Positions 25,676 to 34,912 of a stretch of DNA of 64,000 nt are shown here, piece by piece. The position numbers and the translations under genes are program-made. The stretch is from Larkinella arboricola (GTDB taxonomy: Bacteria > Bacteroidota > Bacteroidia > Cytophagales > Spirosomataceae): positions 930,001-994,000 of the forward strand of contig NZ_QLMC01000001.1 in assembly GCF_003259745.1 (NCBI RefSeq). The letters are read 5' to 3'. The first letter of the stretch is position 1. Every line of letters starts with the position of its first letter. A model generated the notes under the pieces. That model was not told where the DNA came from and did not search any database. It worked only from the letters and a program-made list of their open reading frames with translations.

Positions 25676-26667
25676 AACCCTGCTATTTCTGCCTTCTTTT
25701 TTTACTGCTCGTCTCGTTATCCGCGTGTGAGAAAAACGAGATGGCCGACACCGAACGGACGCTTTATTTACGGCACAAAGGCGCGGATATGCCCATCTGG
25801 GTGCGCGGCAATCTGGCATCGAACAAGCTGGTTCTGTTTCTGCACGGCGGCCCCGGCGACTGCGCTATGTGTTACCGTCATTATTTGAAGGGGCTGGAAA
25901 AAGACGTGGCCGTGGCTTACTGGGACCAGCGGATTGCGGGTTCGTCGTCGGGGAAAGTAGACGTGAAAACCCTGAACTACGCGCAATTTGGGGAAGATGC
26001 CTACTACGTCGTGAAGCTCCTGAAAGAACAGTATCCGAACACCCGGATTTACCTGCTGGCCCACAGCTTCGGCGTCGAACTGGCGTGGCAGTTTCTGACC
26101 ACAGGCGACAACCAGAAGATGGTGAGCGGACTGATGGCCGTCAACGGTACGTTTTCGACCTTCCGCTGGCTGGTGCAGATGCGGGAGTGGATTTTGCGCG
26201 AAGCCCGGCTTCAGAACAGGACCGAAATAGAAAAATACGCTCAGGAAAATCCGGTAACCCGCGAAAACCTGGGCACGTATAAATGGCCGGAACTCTACAA
26301 ACGGATGCTGGATCTGGGCGGTAATCCGGTTTCGATTTACGACGATAAATCGTTCGTCCTCAATTACCTGTTTGCTTCGCCGAATACCGCGCTGGCGCAA
26401 TTTTCGCACCCGGAAGCCTACACCGATTACGGTGATCATGAAATCCGGACGTACGAAAAAGGTCCGTTGCTGAAAAATATCGAGATTCCGGTGGCCCTGT
26501 TCTGGGGCAAAAAAGACGGGGTGGTGCCCATCGAAATCGGCTACGAAACCCGGGATTTACTGTCGAAAACCGTTCCAGCCTTCGTAACGTTCGAGCAGTC
26601 GCACCACGAGCCGTTTATTACCGAAACCGACCGGTTTGTGGCCGAGGTATTGAAATTCGTCCGCTGA
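25672..26667 (+). CDS. Proline-iminopeptidase-like alpha/beta hydrolase, lipoprotein
   Basis: The 331-residue protein has a lipoprotein signal (LLVSLSACEKNE). The family hallmarks of prolyl aminopeptidases are present: HGGPGDCAMCYRHYLKG, the YWDQRIAGSSSGK motif and the nucleophile in YLLAHSFGVELAWQF. The acid is likely in FWGKKDGVVP and the histidine in SHHEPFITE. Attachment to the envelope is unusual compared with cytosolic relatives, so it may hydrolyse peptides or esters in the periplasm. It is translationally coupled to the preceding barrel-like gene. Confidence 0.82.
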   Translation: MKPCYFCLLFLLLVSLSACEKNEMADTERTLYLRHKGADMPIWVRGNLASNKLVLFLHGGPGDCAMCYRHYLKGLEKDVAVAYWDQRIAGSSSGKVDVKTLNYAQFGEDAYYVVKLLKEQYPNTRIYLLAHSFGVELAWQFLTTGDNQKMVSGLMAVNGTFSTFRWLVQMREWILREARLQNRTEIEKYAQENPVTRENLGTYKWPELYKRMLDLGGNPVSIYDDKSFVLNYLFASPNTALAQFSHPEAYTDYGDHEIRTYEKGPLLKNIEIPVALFWGKKDGVVPIEIGYETRDLLSKTVPAFVTFEQSHHEPFITETDRFVAEVLKFVR

Positions 26668-26822
26668 TTCGGAGTTTCGCCCAAAGCTGATAAGTTGTTA
26701 ATGGAATGCATCCCTTCGTTTACAATTTTTTATAAAGGCCACAGGCTAAGTTTTACCCTGTAGCGGAACTGCCTGCCTGCTTTTCAGTGTGTTGTGGTCA
26801 ATTCATTTAGACCCAAAAAAGA

Positions 26823-27674
26823 ATGAGCAACACAGCAAAACAGGCCGCTTCAACTTTCAAGATTGGCGGTGAACTGGAAATCAATCGATTGGGGTACGGC
26901 GGTATGCAATTGACGGGTTTCGGTGTTTGGGGCGATGCGCCCAACCGGGAAACCGCCAAGCAGGTTCTGCGGAATGCCGTGGAAGCGGGCGTGAATTTCA
27001 TCGATACGGCAGACTCCTACGGTCCCCATACCAATGAAGTGTTAATTGCCGAGGCCCTGCACCCGTATCCCGCCGGGCTTCTGATTGCGACCAAAGGCGG
27101 CTTCGACCGGACGGGCCCCAACCAGTGGGTCACCAACGGCCGCCCGGAGCACATCCGCGAAGCCATCGAGGGCAGTCTGCAACGGCTAAAACTGGACTGC
27201 ATTGACCTCTGGCAACTGCACCGGGTTGACCCGAAGGTACCGGTAGAAGAAACCCTCGGGCCGGTCGTAGAAGCCGTTCAGGCCGGTAAAATCCGGCACG
27301 TGGGGCTGTCGGAAGTCGGTATTGAAGACATTGAACGGGCCGAAAAAGTCCTGCCGATTGTTTCCGTTCAGAACCTATACAACCTCGGTAACCGCAAGTG
27401 GGAAGACGTACTGGATTATACCACACAGCGCGGCATGGCGTTTATCCCCTGGTATCCGCTGGCGTCGGGGCCGGACAAACTGGCGAGCAAAATTCAGGCT
27501 ATCGCGCAGAAACACGGCGCCACCACCGCCCAGATTGCGCTGGCCTGGCTGCTGAAACGCTCCCCGAACATTCTGCTGATTCCGGGCACCAGTTCGCCCG
27601 AACACCTGAAAGAAAACCTGGCTGCCGACCAGATTGAATTGTCCGAAGAAGACGTTGCGGCTTTGTCGGAATAG
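26823..27674 (+). CDS. Aldo/keto reductase
   Basis: The 283-residue NADPH-dependent oxidoreductase has an (alpha/beta)8 barrel. The catalytic tetrad is visible: Asp and Tyr in FIDTADSYGPHTNEVL, Lys in LIATKGGFDRTG, and His in DLWQLHRVDP. The NADP-binding end contains LLIPGTSSPEHLKENL. The front GGMQLTGFGVWGDAPNR places it in the YajO/plant-type oxidoreductase group. It reduces aldehydes or ketones; the substrate is unknown. It is monocistronic with a strong terminator after the stop. Confidence 0.93.
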   Translation: MSNTAKQAASTFKIGGELEINRLGYGGMQLTGFGVWGDAPNRETAKQVLRNAVEAGVNFIDTADSYGPHTNEVLIAEALHPYPAGLLIATKGGFDRTGPNQWVTNGRPEHIREAIEGSLQRLKLDCIDLWQLHRVDPKVPVEETLGPVVEAVQAGKIRHVGLSEVGIEDIERAEKVLPIVSVQNLYNLGNRKWEDVLDYTTQRGMAFIPWYPLASGPDKLASKIQAIAQKHGATTAQIALAWLLKRSPNILLIPGTSSPEHLKENLAADQIELSEEDVAALSE

Positions 27675-27699
27675 GGATTTCGGACGAGAGAGTAAAGAC

Positions 27700-27762
27700 A
27701 AAAGAGCCAGGACAGGAGCGTAGAGACCCTAAGTCTTTCTTCTCCTGTCCTGGCTCTTTTTC
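27700..27762. terminator. Bidirectional terminator
   Basis: AAAGAGCCAGGACAGGAG and CTCCTGTCCTGGCTCTTTT form an exact stem of about 18 bp flanked by A and T tracts. It serves both the aldo/keto reductase (plus) and the SusD-like gene (minus). Confidence 0.92.
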
Positions 27763-27771
27763 TAAATAACC

Positions 27772-29274
27772 TTACTTCTTATCCCACCAGACTTTGCTCA
27801 GGTAGGTGTCGCCGTTGCTCAGGCGTGACGAAGCTTCGTTGTAGTTAGCGGCATTTCGAATCCGTTCGGTGCTCGAATACACGCCCCGGCGCGGAATCTG
27901 GCCATTGGTGGTTCCGGGGTTCGGGCCGGGTACCAGTTTGGGGTAACCCGTCCGGCGCCATTCGGCATAAGCTTCGTAGTGACGCATAAACAGGCTAATC
28001 CACTTCTGGGTCATGATCTGTTCCAGTTGCTGCTCGGCCGTTCCCGTTAGTTTCCCTTCCCGGGCGATGTAGGCCGTAATGTCGGCTTCGGGGATGGAAT
28101 ACGGCTGAATCTGCATGGCGGCCCGGATACCGGCCTGGTAGAAGCCTTCCGCCTGTGCGGGTGTCAGACCGCCCCAACCCAGCAAAGCCGCTTCCGCTTT
28201 GAAAAAGCAGTTGTCCGAATAAGCCAGAAACACGAACGGGAAGGTGGATTTCCGGTCGTTGTAAATGGCAATGTTTCCGTACGAATAATCATCCCGGTTG
28301 ATAATCACACTGTTGCCCAGCGCCACGCCAAGGCCCCGGTAAATTGGGTTACCTGCTTTCTTGGAGTTTTCGGTGGGTTCGGCAATGCGCGGCAGCCGTG
28401 GGTCCTTTTTCGCCAACAGGGCGTCGATGAACGGAGCGGCCAGCTGGTTCAGTTCTTTACTACCGTTGTAACCGCCTATGATCGGGTGGTAACCAAACGG
28501 GTTACCGTCCTGCGTTACCGTCGGCATGGCGCCATTGTCGGCATTGCTTTCGATCAATGGCGCGCTCAGGGCTTCTTCCACGGTTTTGCGCGACAGGGCC
28601 GCATCAGCATACCGCAGGCGCATCCCCAACCGGAGTTTCAGCGAATTGCCAAATTTACGCCATTTGGTTACATCACCATTATAAACAAAATCCGCCTTTC
28701 CGTACGACACATCCGTTGCGTTCAACTGGCCGATGGCCGCATCCAGCTCCGCAATGAGCGATTTATAGATGTCTTCCTGCTTATCGTATTTCGGGAGCAG
28801 AATCAGGTTGTTATCGGGCAAACCGGCTTCGGTGTACGGAATATCGCCCCAGAAATCGGTCATGCGCTGCCAGAAATAGATTTCCGTAATCTTGGCAATG
28901 GCCAGCTTGGTGCGTCCGTTGGGCGTCGTTTCCTGTCCCTTCAGAATCTGATTGCGAATCTGAGAAAGGTTTTTGATCAACTCATAGTGCGACGTCCAGT
29001 TGTTGGTTTCGTAAATATCCCGGTCTTCGAGGTATTGCGAAGGCGCCGACAGCGAACCGCTGGCCCATTGCTCCACCCACGAACCGACCTGCCACCAGTT
29101 GGTGCCATCGGCCAGAAAACCGTTGAGTTGCGCCTGTGAGTACAGGTATTCTGCCGGTACGTTGCGGGGCTGGGTTGGGGAGGTGTTTAGTTCCTCAAAA
29201 TTGTTGGTACAGGCCGATGCCGTCATGAGCAAGCCCAGTACCGAAAGCCGTATTTTTTTAGAGAATCGTTTCAT
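27772..29274 (-). CDS. SusD/RagB family nutrient-binding lipoprotein
   Basis: The 500-residue outer-membrane lipoprotein has its lipobox in LLMTASACTNNFEELN (Cys22). It belongs to the SusD-like group with helical tetratricopeptide-type packing: YSQAQLNGFL, WQRMTDFWGDIPYTEA near residue 135, WRKFGNSLKLRLGMRLRYAD, and the C-terminal HYEAYAEWRRTGYPKL. It captures the ligand and delivers it to the TonB-dependent partner encoded just upstream on the same strand (25 bases). No glycoside hydrolase is nearby, so the ligand class cannot be named. Confidence 0.95.
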   Translation of the reverse strand: MKRFSKKIRLSVLGLLMTASACTNNFEELNTSPTQPRNVPAEYLYSQAQLNGFLADGTNWWQVGSWVEQWASGSLSAPSQYLEDRDIYETNNWTSHYELIKNLSQIRNQILKGQETTPNGRTKLAIAKITEIYFWQRMTDFWGDIPYTEAGLPDNNLILLPKYDKQEDIYKSLIAELDAAIGQLNATDVSYGKADFVYNGDVTKWRKFGNSLKLRLGMRLRYADAALSRKTVEEALSAPLIESNADNGAMPTVTQDGNPFGYHPIIGGYNGSKELNQLAAPFIDALLAKKDPRLPRIAEPTENSKKAGNPIYRGLGVALGNSVIINRDDYSYGNIAIYNDRKSTFPFVFLAYSDNCFFKAEAALLGWGGLTPAQAEGFYQAGIRAAMQIQPYSIPEADITAYIAREGKLTGTAEQQLEQIMTQKWISLFMRHYEAYAEWRRTGYPKLVPGPNPGTTNGQIPRRGVYSSTERIRNAANYNEASSRLSNGDTYLSKVWWDKK

Positions 29275-29299
29275 AATTGAATGGCGGTTTAGGTTCCGA

Positions 29300-32200
29300 T
29301 CAGAAGCTCAGGTTTAAGTCTACACCCACCGTCCGCATCAGCGGCAGCGAGTGCTGTTCCATGCCCATTGTTCCGGAATTGACGTTGATCGATGCGTTTT
29401 CGGGTGAAAAACCGTCGGTATGCCGTTCGATGTAACCCAGGTTTCGGCCATACAGGGCCAGCGACGCACCCCGGATTACCTTGTTGTCTTTGAGCAGCCC
29501 CGCCGGAATCTGGTACGCCAGCCGAATCTCCCGAATGGCAATGTAGCTGGCATCGTACAGGAATTCTTCGGCCACGGCAAAGCCCTTATCCGAAGCCACG
29601 CGGTTCCAGTAGGCCTGGGCCGTCACCGGAATGTCGTTTGGCTGGCCGGTGCTGATCCACTGGTTGCCTTCCTTGCGGGCTTTGACGCCGGAGGCAATCA
29701 AACCGCCTTCCCGGCCTTCCAGCGTCCGTTTCGACGTTCCGTAGGCGGCTTCCTGCACCCGGCCCTGCGAGAAAATCTGCCCGCCCTGCCGAATGTCGAT
29801 CAAACTGCTCAGCGACAAACCTTTGTAGGAAAAGCTGTTGGTCAAACCGCCAATCCATTTCGGGGTGGCGTTACCGATGGCCAGCGTTCCGATGCTCTGC
29901 ACAATCGGCAGGCCTTTGTCGTCGATCAGGCGGTTGCCGTTTTCGTCTTTCAGCCAGGCGTAGTCGGCGGCTTTCAACTGGCCGTAGGGTTCACCCGGGG
30001 CGGCCACCACGCGAATGTTGCGGTCGGAACCAACGACGATTTCGTTGACGCCGTCAATGAGTTCCAGCACCTTGTTGCGGTTGGCCGAGAAGTTGAAGCT
30101 GATGTCCCAGCTAAAACCGTTGTTGAGTTTAACGGGCGTACCCCCAATCAGAAACTCGATGCCTTTGTTTTCGATCCGGCCCGCGTTGGTTAGTTTGCTG
30201 CTATAACCGGTTGACTGTGAGATAACAATTGGCAGAATCTGGTTGCTCGTTACGGACTGGTAATACGTAAAGTCCAGATTCAGACGGTTCTTGAAAAAAC
30301 GCAGTTCGGCCCCGGCTTCGTACGAGGTTTTCAGTTCGTTTTTCAGGTTCGGGTCAACTACCGTACTGGTGTAGGTGGCCAGCGGCTGGTTCAGGAACGT
30401 GTTGGCGTTCAGGTTGTAATAGCCCAACGTCGAATACGGATCGCCCGACCGACCGGCCTGCGCGTACGAAGCCCGAAGTTTCAGGAAATCCAGAGCCGGG
30501 ATGTTCAGCGGAATGGCATCCGTAACGGCCCAGCTCAACCCCACCGATGGGTAGAAAAAGGAACTGTTGGTGATCGGGAGGGTGGACGACCAGTCGTTGC
30601 GCGCCGATACATCGAGGAACAGGTAGTTGCGGAACCCGACGCTGGCCTGCCCGAACACGGAGTTAATGACCGATTCGGCCACGCCCAGCCGGGGCGTATT
30701 CAAAACCGTCCGGCCGACGGCGTACAGGCCCGGAATGCTCAGTTGCGTACCGGCGTTACCCGTAATCCGGTAGCGGCTGCTCAGGTGGTTGGCGCCGAGG
30801 TTGGCATTGATCGAGAAGTCACCGATTTCCCGGTTGATCATCAGCAAACCATCCACGTTCTCGGTTTTGTTAAACTCCATATTTTCAGCTACTTCGCCGG
30901 TTTGCGAGATGCGGGTTCCAACGGCTCTCCAGCTAAATTGCCGTTCGTAATACAGATCGGAGCCATAGCGAACCTGGACGTTGATGCCTTTGGCGATCTC
31001 GTAATTCAGCTTGGCGTAGGCAATGATGCGGTCGCGGGTGTCTTCGTTGTGCGTGTTGTTGATCGTCCAGAACGGGTTGGAAGTCACCGAATTGCTTTCG
31101 AAAATTTTCTCCCCGCCGACAAAGAAACCGTTTCCGCCCAGGTCCTGCGAGTAGCGAATGTCTTTAGCCGTGTACTCATACCGCTTCAAACCGTCCATGC
31201 TCAGGCTGCGCGGCACGTACAGAAACCGGTAGACGGGGTTTAAGCCATCGTCGCCCACATACGGCCGGTTGTTGACCTTCTGGTTGATGTAATTCACTTT
31301 CGTGTCCAGGTTCAGGCCCTTGGCAATATCCGCCGACAGCTTGACCGTTACGGAATTACGGTTTAGTTTGTTGGTCGGCACAAAACCGTTGTTGTTCAGG
31401 TTGGTGAGCGAAAAGTAGTAATTTACTTTCTCGCCCCCGCCATCGACGCTGACGGTATTGATGGCCTGTTTTTCGGACTGGAAAAACTCCTTGTACGGAC
31501 TGGCAATCGGTGAGTAACTGGCGGTATCGCCCCACATATCCTCCACGGTTTGCCCCTGCATTTTCGGTCCCCAGCTACCACGCGTGGTTGGGTTGCGGCC
31601 CGCACTCAGTTTCGGAATACCGCCCGTCAGCGCTGAATTATAGGGGACAACCTTGCCGTCGGCCTGACGATAAAACGTAAACTGGCCGTTGTAGCCCTGC
31701 CCGTACTCGTTCTGGTAATCCGGTGTGACCAGGGCATTGCCGACCGAGTAACTGCCGTTGTACTGAATGTTCGGACGGCGGTTGCGACGGCCCGATTTAG
31801 TGGTAATAATAACAACCCCGTTGGCTCCCAATTGGCCGTATAAAGCCGCTCCGTTGGGGCCTTTCAGGATGGTCATGGATTCAATGTCGTTGGGGTTAAT
31901 GTTCGAAATACCGTCACCGCCATCCAGACCGCCCTGAAGCTGGAACGAGCTGATTGCCCGGCGGTTGGAGTTGTCGATTGGAACCCCGTCGATCACGTAG
32001 AGGGGCTGCGAGTTGCCCGACAGCGAGGAGTTTCCCCGGATCACGATGCGTGACGAACCGGTGGCTCCACCCGCCGAGGAGGTCACCTGTACCCCGGCCA
32101 CTTTTCCCGACAGGGCCGTACCCAGGTTCGTAACATTGGCCTGCGCCAGATCGGAACCTTTGATTTCACCGGCGGCATACGCCAGGGCTTTTTTCTCGCG

Positions 32201-32872
32201 TTTGATACCCAATGCCGTCACGATCACTTCGTTGAGTGTTTGATCGCCGGGCAGCAGCCGAACCGTAAGGACACTTTGCGTGCCGACGGTAATTTCCTGG
32301 CTGGCGTAGCCTACAAAGCTGAAAACCAGTACAGTGTTGCCGTTAGGGACGTTGATTTTGAACGCTCCCTGAGCGTCGGTGGTGGTACCCTGGTTGGTAC
32401 CTTTGACCACAATACTAACGCCCGGCAGCGCTTCTCCTTTGTCGTCGGTAACGCTTCCCGAAACCGTCTGATCCAGCGTTGCGGGGTCAGTAGGGGCCAG
32501 TTCGCTCGTTTTTCCTTTGGTCAGGATAATCCGGTTGTCGGCCACTTCATAGGCAATGCCCAGCGGGACAAGAACCCGTTCCAGAACGCCGGACAGGACC
32601 TCGTTGGTGGCACTGACCGAAATGTCGCGCTCGGCCCGGATGTTTTGGGGAACGTAAATAAACTTAACCTGCGATTGCTTTTCAATGGTGCTTAAAACCT
32701 GCTTCAGCGGAGTGTTTTTCAGGCTCAGGCTGATGCGCTGGCTCAGCAGTTCTTTCGTGGTCTGATCGGGGCTGAAGGCAAAACCGGCCCGCGTGACTGC
32801 CAACATTAGGAGCAGGTACGTCATTCGGTGGAGATACCCCACGAACGGTTGGATTCGTAGTCGTTTTTTCAT
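29300..32872 (-). CDS. SusC/RagA family TonB-dependent transporter with STN domain
   Basis: From ATG 32872 (MKKRLRIQ) the product has 1190 residues. In order: signal peptide to about residue 33, an STN signalling domain (about 45-110), a carboxypeptidase-like repeat (SGSVTDDKGEALPGVSI onward, about 135-215), the plug with VTALGIKREKKALAYAAGE and YVIDGVPIDNSN, and a long beta-barrel ending VDLNLSF. The STN domain links ligand binding to the FecR anti-sigma factor encoded 38 bases upstream. It transports large or scarce nutrients across the outer membrane with TonB energy. Confidence 0.96.
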   Translation of the reverse strand: MKKRLRIQPFVGYLHRMTYLLLMLAVTRAGFAFSPDQTTKELLSQRISLSLKNTPLKQVLSTIEKQSQVKFIYVPQNIRAERDISVSATNEVLSGVLERVLVPLGIAYEVADNRIILTKGKTSELAPTDPATLDQTVSGSVTDDKGEALPGVSIVVKGTNQGTTTDAQGAFKINVPNGNTVLVFSFVGYASQEITVGTQSVLTVRLLPGDQTLNEVIVTALGIKREKKALAYAAGEIKGSDLAQANVTNLGTALSGKVAGVQVTSSAGGATGSSRIVIRGNSSLSGNSQPLYVIDGVPIDNSNRRAISSFQLQGGLDGGDGISNINPNDIESMTILKGPNGAALYGQLGANGVVIITTKSGRRNRRPNIQYNGSYSVGNALVTPDYQNEYGQGYNGQFTFYRQADGKVVPYNSALTGGIPKLSAGRNPTTRGSWGPKMQGQTVEDMWGDTASYSPIASPYKEFFQSEKQAINTVSVDGGGEKVNYYFSLTNLNNNGFVPTNKLNRNSVTVKLSADIAKGLNLDTKVNYINQKVNNRPYVGDDGLNPVYRFLYVPRSLSMDGLKRYEYTAKDIRYSQDLGGNGFFVGGEKIFESNSVTSNPFWTINNTHNEDTRDRIIAYAKLNYEIAKGINVQVRYGSDLYYERQFSWRAVGTRISQTGEVAENMEFNKTENVDGLLMINREIGDFSINANLGANHLSSRYRITGNAGTQLSIPGLYAVGRTVLNTPRLGVAESVINSVFGQASVGFRNYLFLDVSARNDWSSTLPITNSSFFYPSVGLSWAVTDAIPLNIPALDFLKLRASYAQAGRSGDPYSTLGYYNLNANTFLNQPLATYTSTVVDPNLKNELKTSYEAGAELRFFKNRLNLDFTYYQSVTSNQILPIVISQSTGYSSKLTNAGRIENKGIEFLIGGTPVKLNNGFSWDISFNFSANRNKVLELIDGVNEIVVGSDRNIRVVAAPGEPYGQLKAADYAWLKDENGNRLIDDKGLPIVQSIGTLAIGNATPKWIGGLTNSFSYKGLSLSSLIDIRQGGQIFSQGRVQEAAYGTSKRTLEGREGGLIASGVKARKEGNQWISTGQPNDIPVTAQAYWNRVASDKGFAVAEEFLYDASYIAIREIRLAYQIPAGLLKDNKVIRGASLALYGRNLGYIERHTDGFSPENASINVNSGTMGMEQHSLPLMRTVGVDLNLSF

Positions 32873-32910
32873 TGTTTGTTTGTTAAAGGTGTCGCATAAT
32901 TCATGCAGTT

Positions 32911-34002
32911 TTACTCGCCACATCCGGTTGCCAGGATGAGGATTTTGCCGTCGGTTACTTCGTAAGAACCACCGAGCGATTTGCTGACCATTCGCAGTTG
33001 TTCATACAGCGTCAGGCCGGTCAGCGAAGCCGTCAGCGTGCATTTTTGCAATAATGATTCGTTGTACACGATGTCGATTGCGTACGCTTCCTCGATGCGC
33101 CGGAACACTTCGGCAATCGGTACGTCCTCAAATTCAAAGGAAACCGTTGCCGCCTGGGGCGATACCCGAACCGGCTCTTCCACCAGTTCCTTGCGGAAAA
33201 CTTCCTCTTTTGCGTTGAAAACCACCTGCTGGTTGGGGGTTAGCACCACGCCCGACACCACCGGCTTTTCGGCGTTCCGTTGCTGCTCCAGTTCCTTGCG
33301 GGAATACACCGTCACGCGCCCGGTCCGAACGGCAACCGTTACCTGCGGATCAAAGGCTTTCACCGTGAAGCTTGTACCGACCACCCGTGTCACCACGTCG
33401 CGGGCGTAAACCAGAAACGGCACCTTCGGATTGGGAACCACGTTGAAAAAAGCCTCGCCCGTGAGCATAACGACCCGAACACCCTGCCCAAAGCTGGCAA
33501 CGTGCTGAATCCGGCTGTTGGGTTGCAGCCGAACCGTACTGCCGTCCGGCAACCGCACCAGAACAGGCTTGCTGGTTCGGTTGGTCTGTTCCACCATTCC
33601 TTCGTGGGCGTGGGCCGCCGACAGGGAGCTTCTGAGCGACAACGCCTGATGCGTGATGAGCCAGCCCAGGCAACCAACCACCAGTAGGAGCGCCACCGAA
33701 GCCGCAATCCGGTAGCCCGTTAAGCCGAAAGCGGGAAAAAACTTTCGTTTGGGAACCTGGCGCACCCGGCGAAGAATCTGGCCCGCTTCGTACTCCAGCG
33801 TCGCGTCAGTCAGACCCGCATCCGACGGGCTCAGCGCTTCCAGAATGTCTTTGGCCAGTATGGCTTCCGAACGGTTTGGGTGCGCTTCGGCCATCCAGCC
33901 GGACCAGAAAGCCACAGCGGCAGGGTCGCGGGTGTAAACCCAGGCGATAAACGAATCGTCATTTAAAAAATCTTCGGCTTTGTAGGTATGATACGCCTGC
34001 AT
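32911..34002 (-). CDS. FecR family anti-sigma factor
   Basis: From ATG 34002 (MQAYHTYKAEDFLND) the product has 363 residues. A cytoplasmic N-terminal part (about 1-115) carries the sigma-binding SFIAWVYTRDPAAVAFWSGW. One membrane helix (RIAASVALLLVVGCLGWLI) is followed by the FecR domain (VRLPDGSTVRLQPNSRIQHVASF onward) and a C-terminal DUF4974/STN-like domain (about 280-355). It relays the occupancy of the neighbouring SusC-type transporter to the divergent sigma factor. It is the first gene of the minus-strand operon. Confidence 0.95.
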   Translation of the reverse strand: MQAYHTYKAEDFLNDDSFIAWVYTRDPAAVAFWSGWMAEAHPNRSEAILAKDILEALSPSDAGLTDATLEYEAGQILRRVRQVPKRKFFPAFGLTGYRIAASVALLLVVGCLGWLITHQALSLRSSLSAAHAHEGMVEQTNRTSKPVLVRLPDGSTVRLQPNSRIQHVASFGQGVRVVMLTGEAFFNVVPNPKVPFLVYARDVVTRVVGTSFTVKAFDPQVTVAVRTGRVTVYSRKELEQQRNAEKPVVSGVVLTPNQQVVFNAKEEVFRKELVEEPVRVSPQAATVSFEFEDVPIAEVFRRIEEAYAIDIVYNESLLQKCTLTASLTGLTLYEQLRMVSKSLGGSYEVTDGKILILATGCGE

Positions 34003-34184
34003 GGAGTGGGAATAACGGGCCGATGTGAGCTGTCTACTGGAGATAGGACGGTTTTTCGATGGCATACCCAACGCCGGGTAAATTTTTTTATTTGCAATAA
34101 TGTCCCGATCCAGTGCTATTTCATTGGAGAATTTTGCTACTTTGTAGGTGAGAAAGACCACCGTATGCTTAATATTCCGCCTGT

Positions 34185-34742
34185 ATGAAAAGAAGTTTGC
34201 CGGATTCCGATCTATGGGAAGAGGTCCGGATGGGGGATGAACCGGCCTTTGAAGAGTTAATCCGGCGTTTCTACCGGCCCCTGTACCATTACGGTCTGAA
34301 ATTCACCCGCGACATCGATTTGTTAAAAGACGGTATTCAGGACCTCTTTGTGGAACTGTGGACCTACCGCCGGAACATTACGCAAACCGAATACGTACGG
34401 GTTTATCTTTTTAAATCGTTACGGCGGAAACTGCACAAAAGCGCCCTTCGGAATGGGCTTGCCGAACCGTTGGAGGAAGATTTTTCGGACGACTTTTTTT
34501 ATGCCGAAAGTTTCGAAGACGAGCTGATCCGGACGGAGCTATCGACCTACCAGCGGTCGCGCCTGGAAGCCCTGCTAAAAACCCTCACTGACCGCCAGCA
34601 GGAAGCCATCCACCTGAAATTTTTTGCGGCCCTGCCCAACGAAAAAATCGCGGAAGTGATGGGCCTCAATTACCAGTCTGTCGGCAATCTGCTGCACCGG
34701 GCCGTCAACAAACTGCGGGAAGGCTGGCACCGGTTGCTATGA
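34185..34742 (+). CDS. ECF RNA polymerase sigma factor (FecI-like)
   Basis: The 185-residue sigma-70-family protein has region 2 (FEELIRRFYRPLYHYGLKFTRD, about residues 24-90) and region 4 (LLKTLTDRQQEAIHLKFFAALPNEKIAEVMGLNYQSVGNLLHRAVNKLRE, about 125-180). It is transcribed divergently from fecR-susC-susD and should direct transcription of that operon when released by FecR. A 7-codon open frame (34165-34188) ends in an ATGA overlap with its start. Length is normal for Bacteroidota ECF sigma factors. Confidence 0.95.
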   Translation: MKRSLPDSDLWEEVRMGDEPAFEELIRRFYRPLYHYGLKFTRDIDLLKDGIQDLFVELWTYRRNITQTEYVRVYLFKSLRRKLHKSALRNGLAEPLEEDFSDDFFYAESFEDELIRTELSTYQRSRLEALLKTLTDRQQEAIHLKFFAALPNEKIAEVMGLNYQSVGNLLHRAVNKLREGWHRLL

Positions 34743-34775
34743 TGAAAAACAGGGGGCTACCTTCGCCGTCTCCTA

Positions 34776-34806
34776 TTTCCTCTGCTCCTAAAAATCACTA
34801 CCTTTG
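34776..34806 (+). promoter_or_regulatory. Promoter of ffh (Bacteroidota type)
   Basis: TTT (34776-34778) and TACCTTTG (34799-34806, fits TAnnTTTG) are separated by exactly 20 bases. The same arrangement is found before icd. The predicted transcription start lies at about 34812, where the palindrome begins. Confidence 0.7.
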
Positions 34807-34811
34807 CGTTT

Positions 34812-34897
34812 CTCTGATTACCTCTGATATTCTCTGGTTAACTCTGTGTTATAGCTATTAATCAGAGTTGATCAGAGAACATCAGAGGTAATCAGAG
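34812..34897 (+). repeat. Long imperfect palindrome in the ffh leader (element B)
   Basis: Two 35-base arms (34812-34846 and 34863-34897) are inverted repeats with only about three mismatches, around a 16-base loop. Each arm is built from roughly 10-base units, for example ATCAGAGTTG, ATCAGAGAAC, ATCAGAGGTA and ATCAGAGGTA in the right arm. It fills almost the entire predicted 5' untranslated region of ffh, ending 15 bases before the start codon. It is related to the element at 17038-17117. Confidence 0.85.
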
Positions 34898-34912
34898 GTA
34901 AAAATTGGGAAT

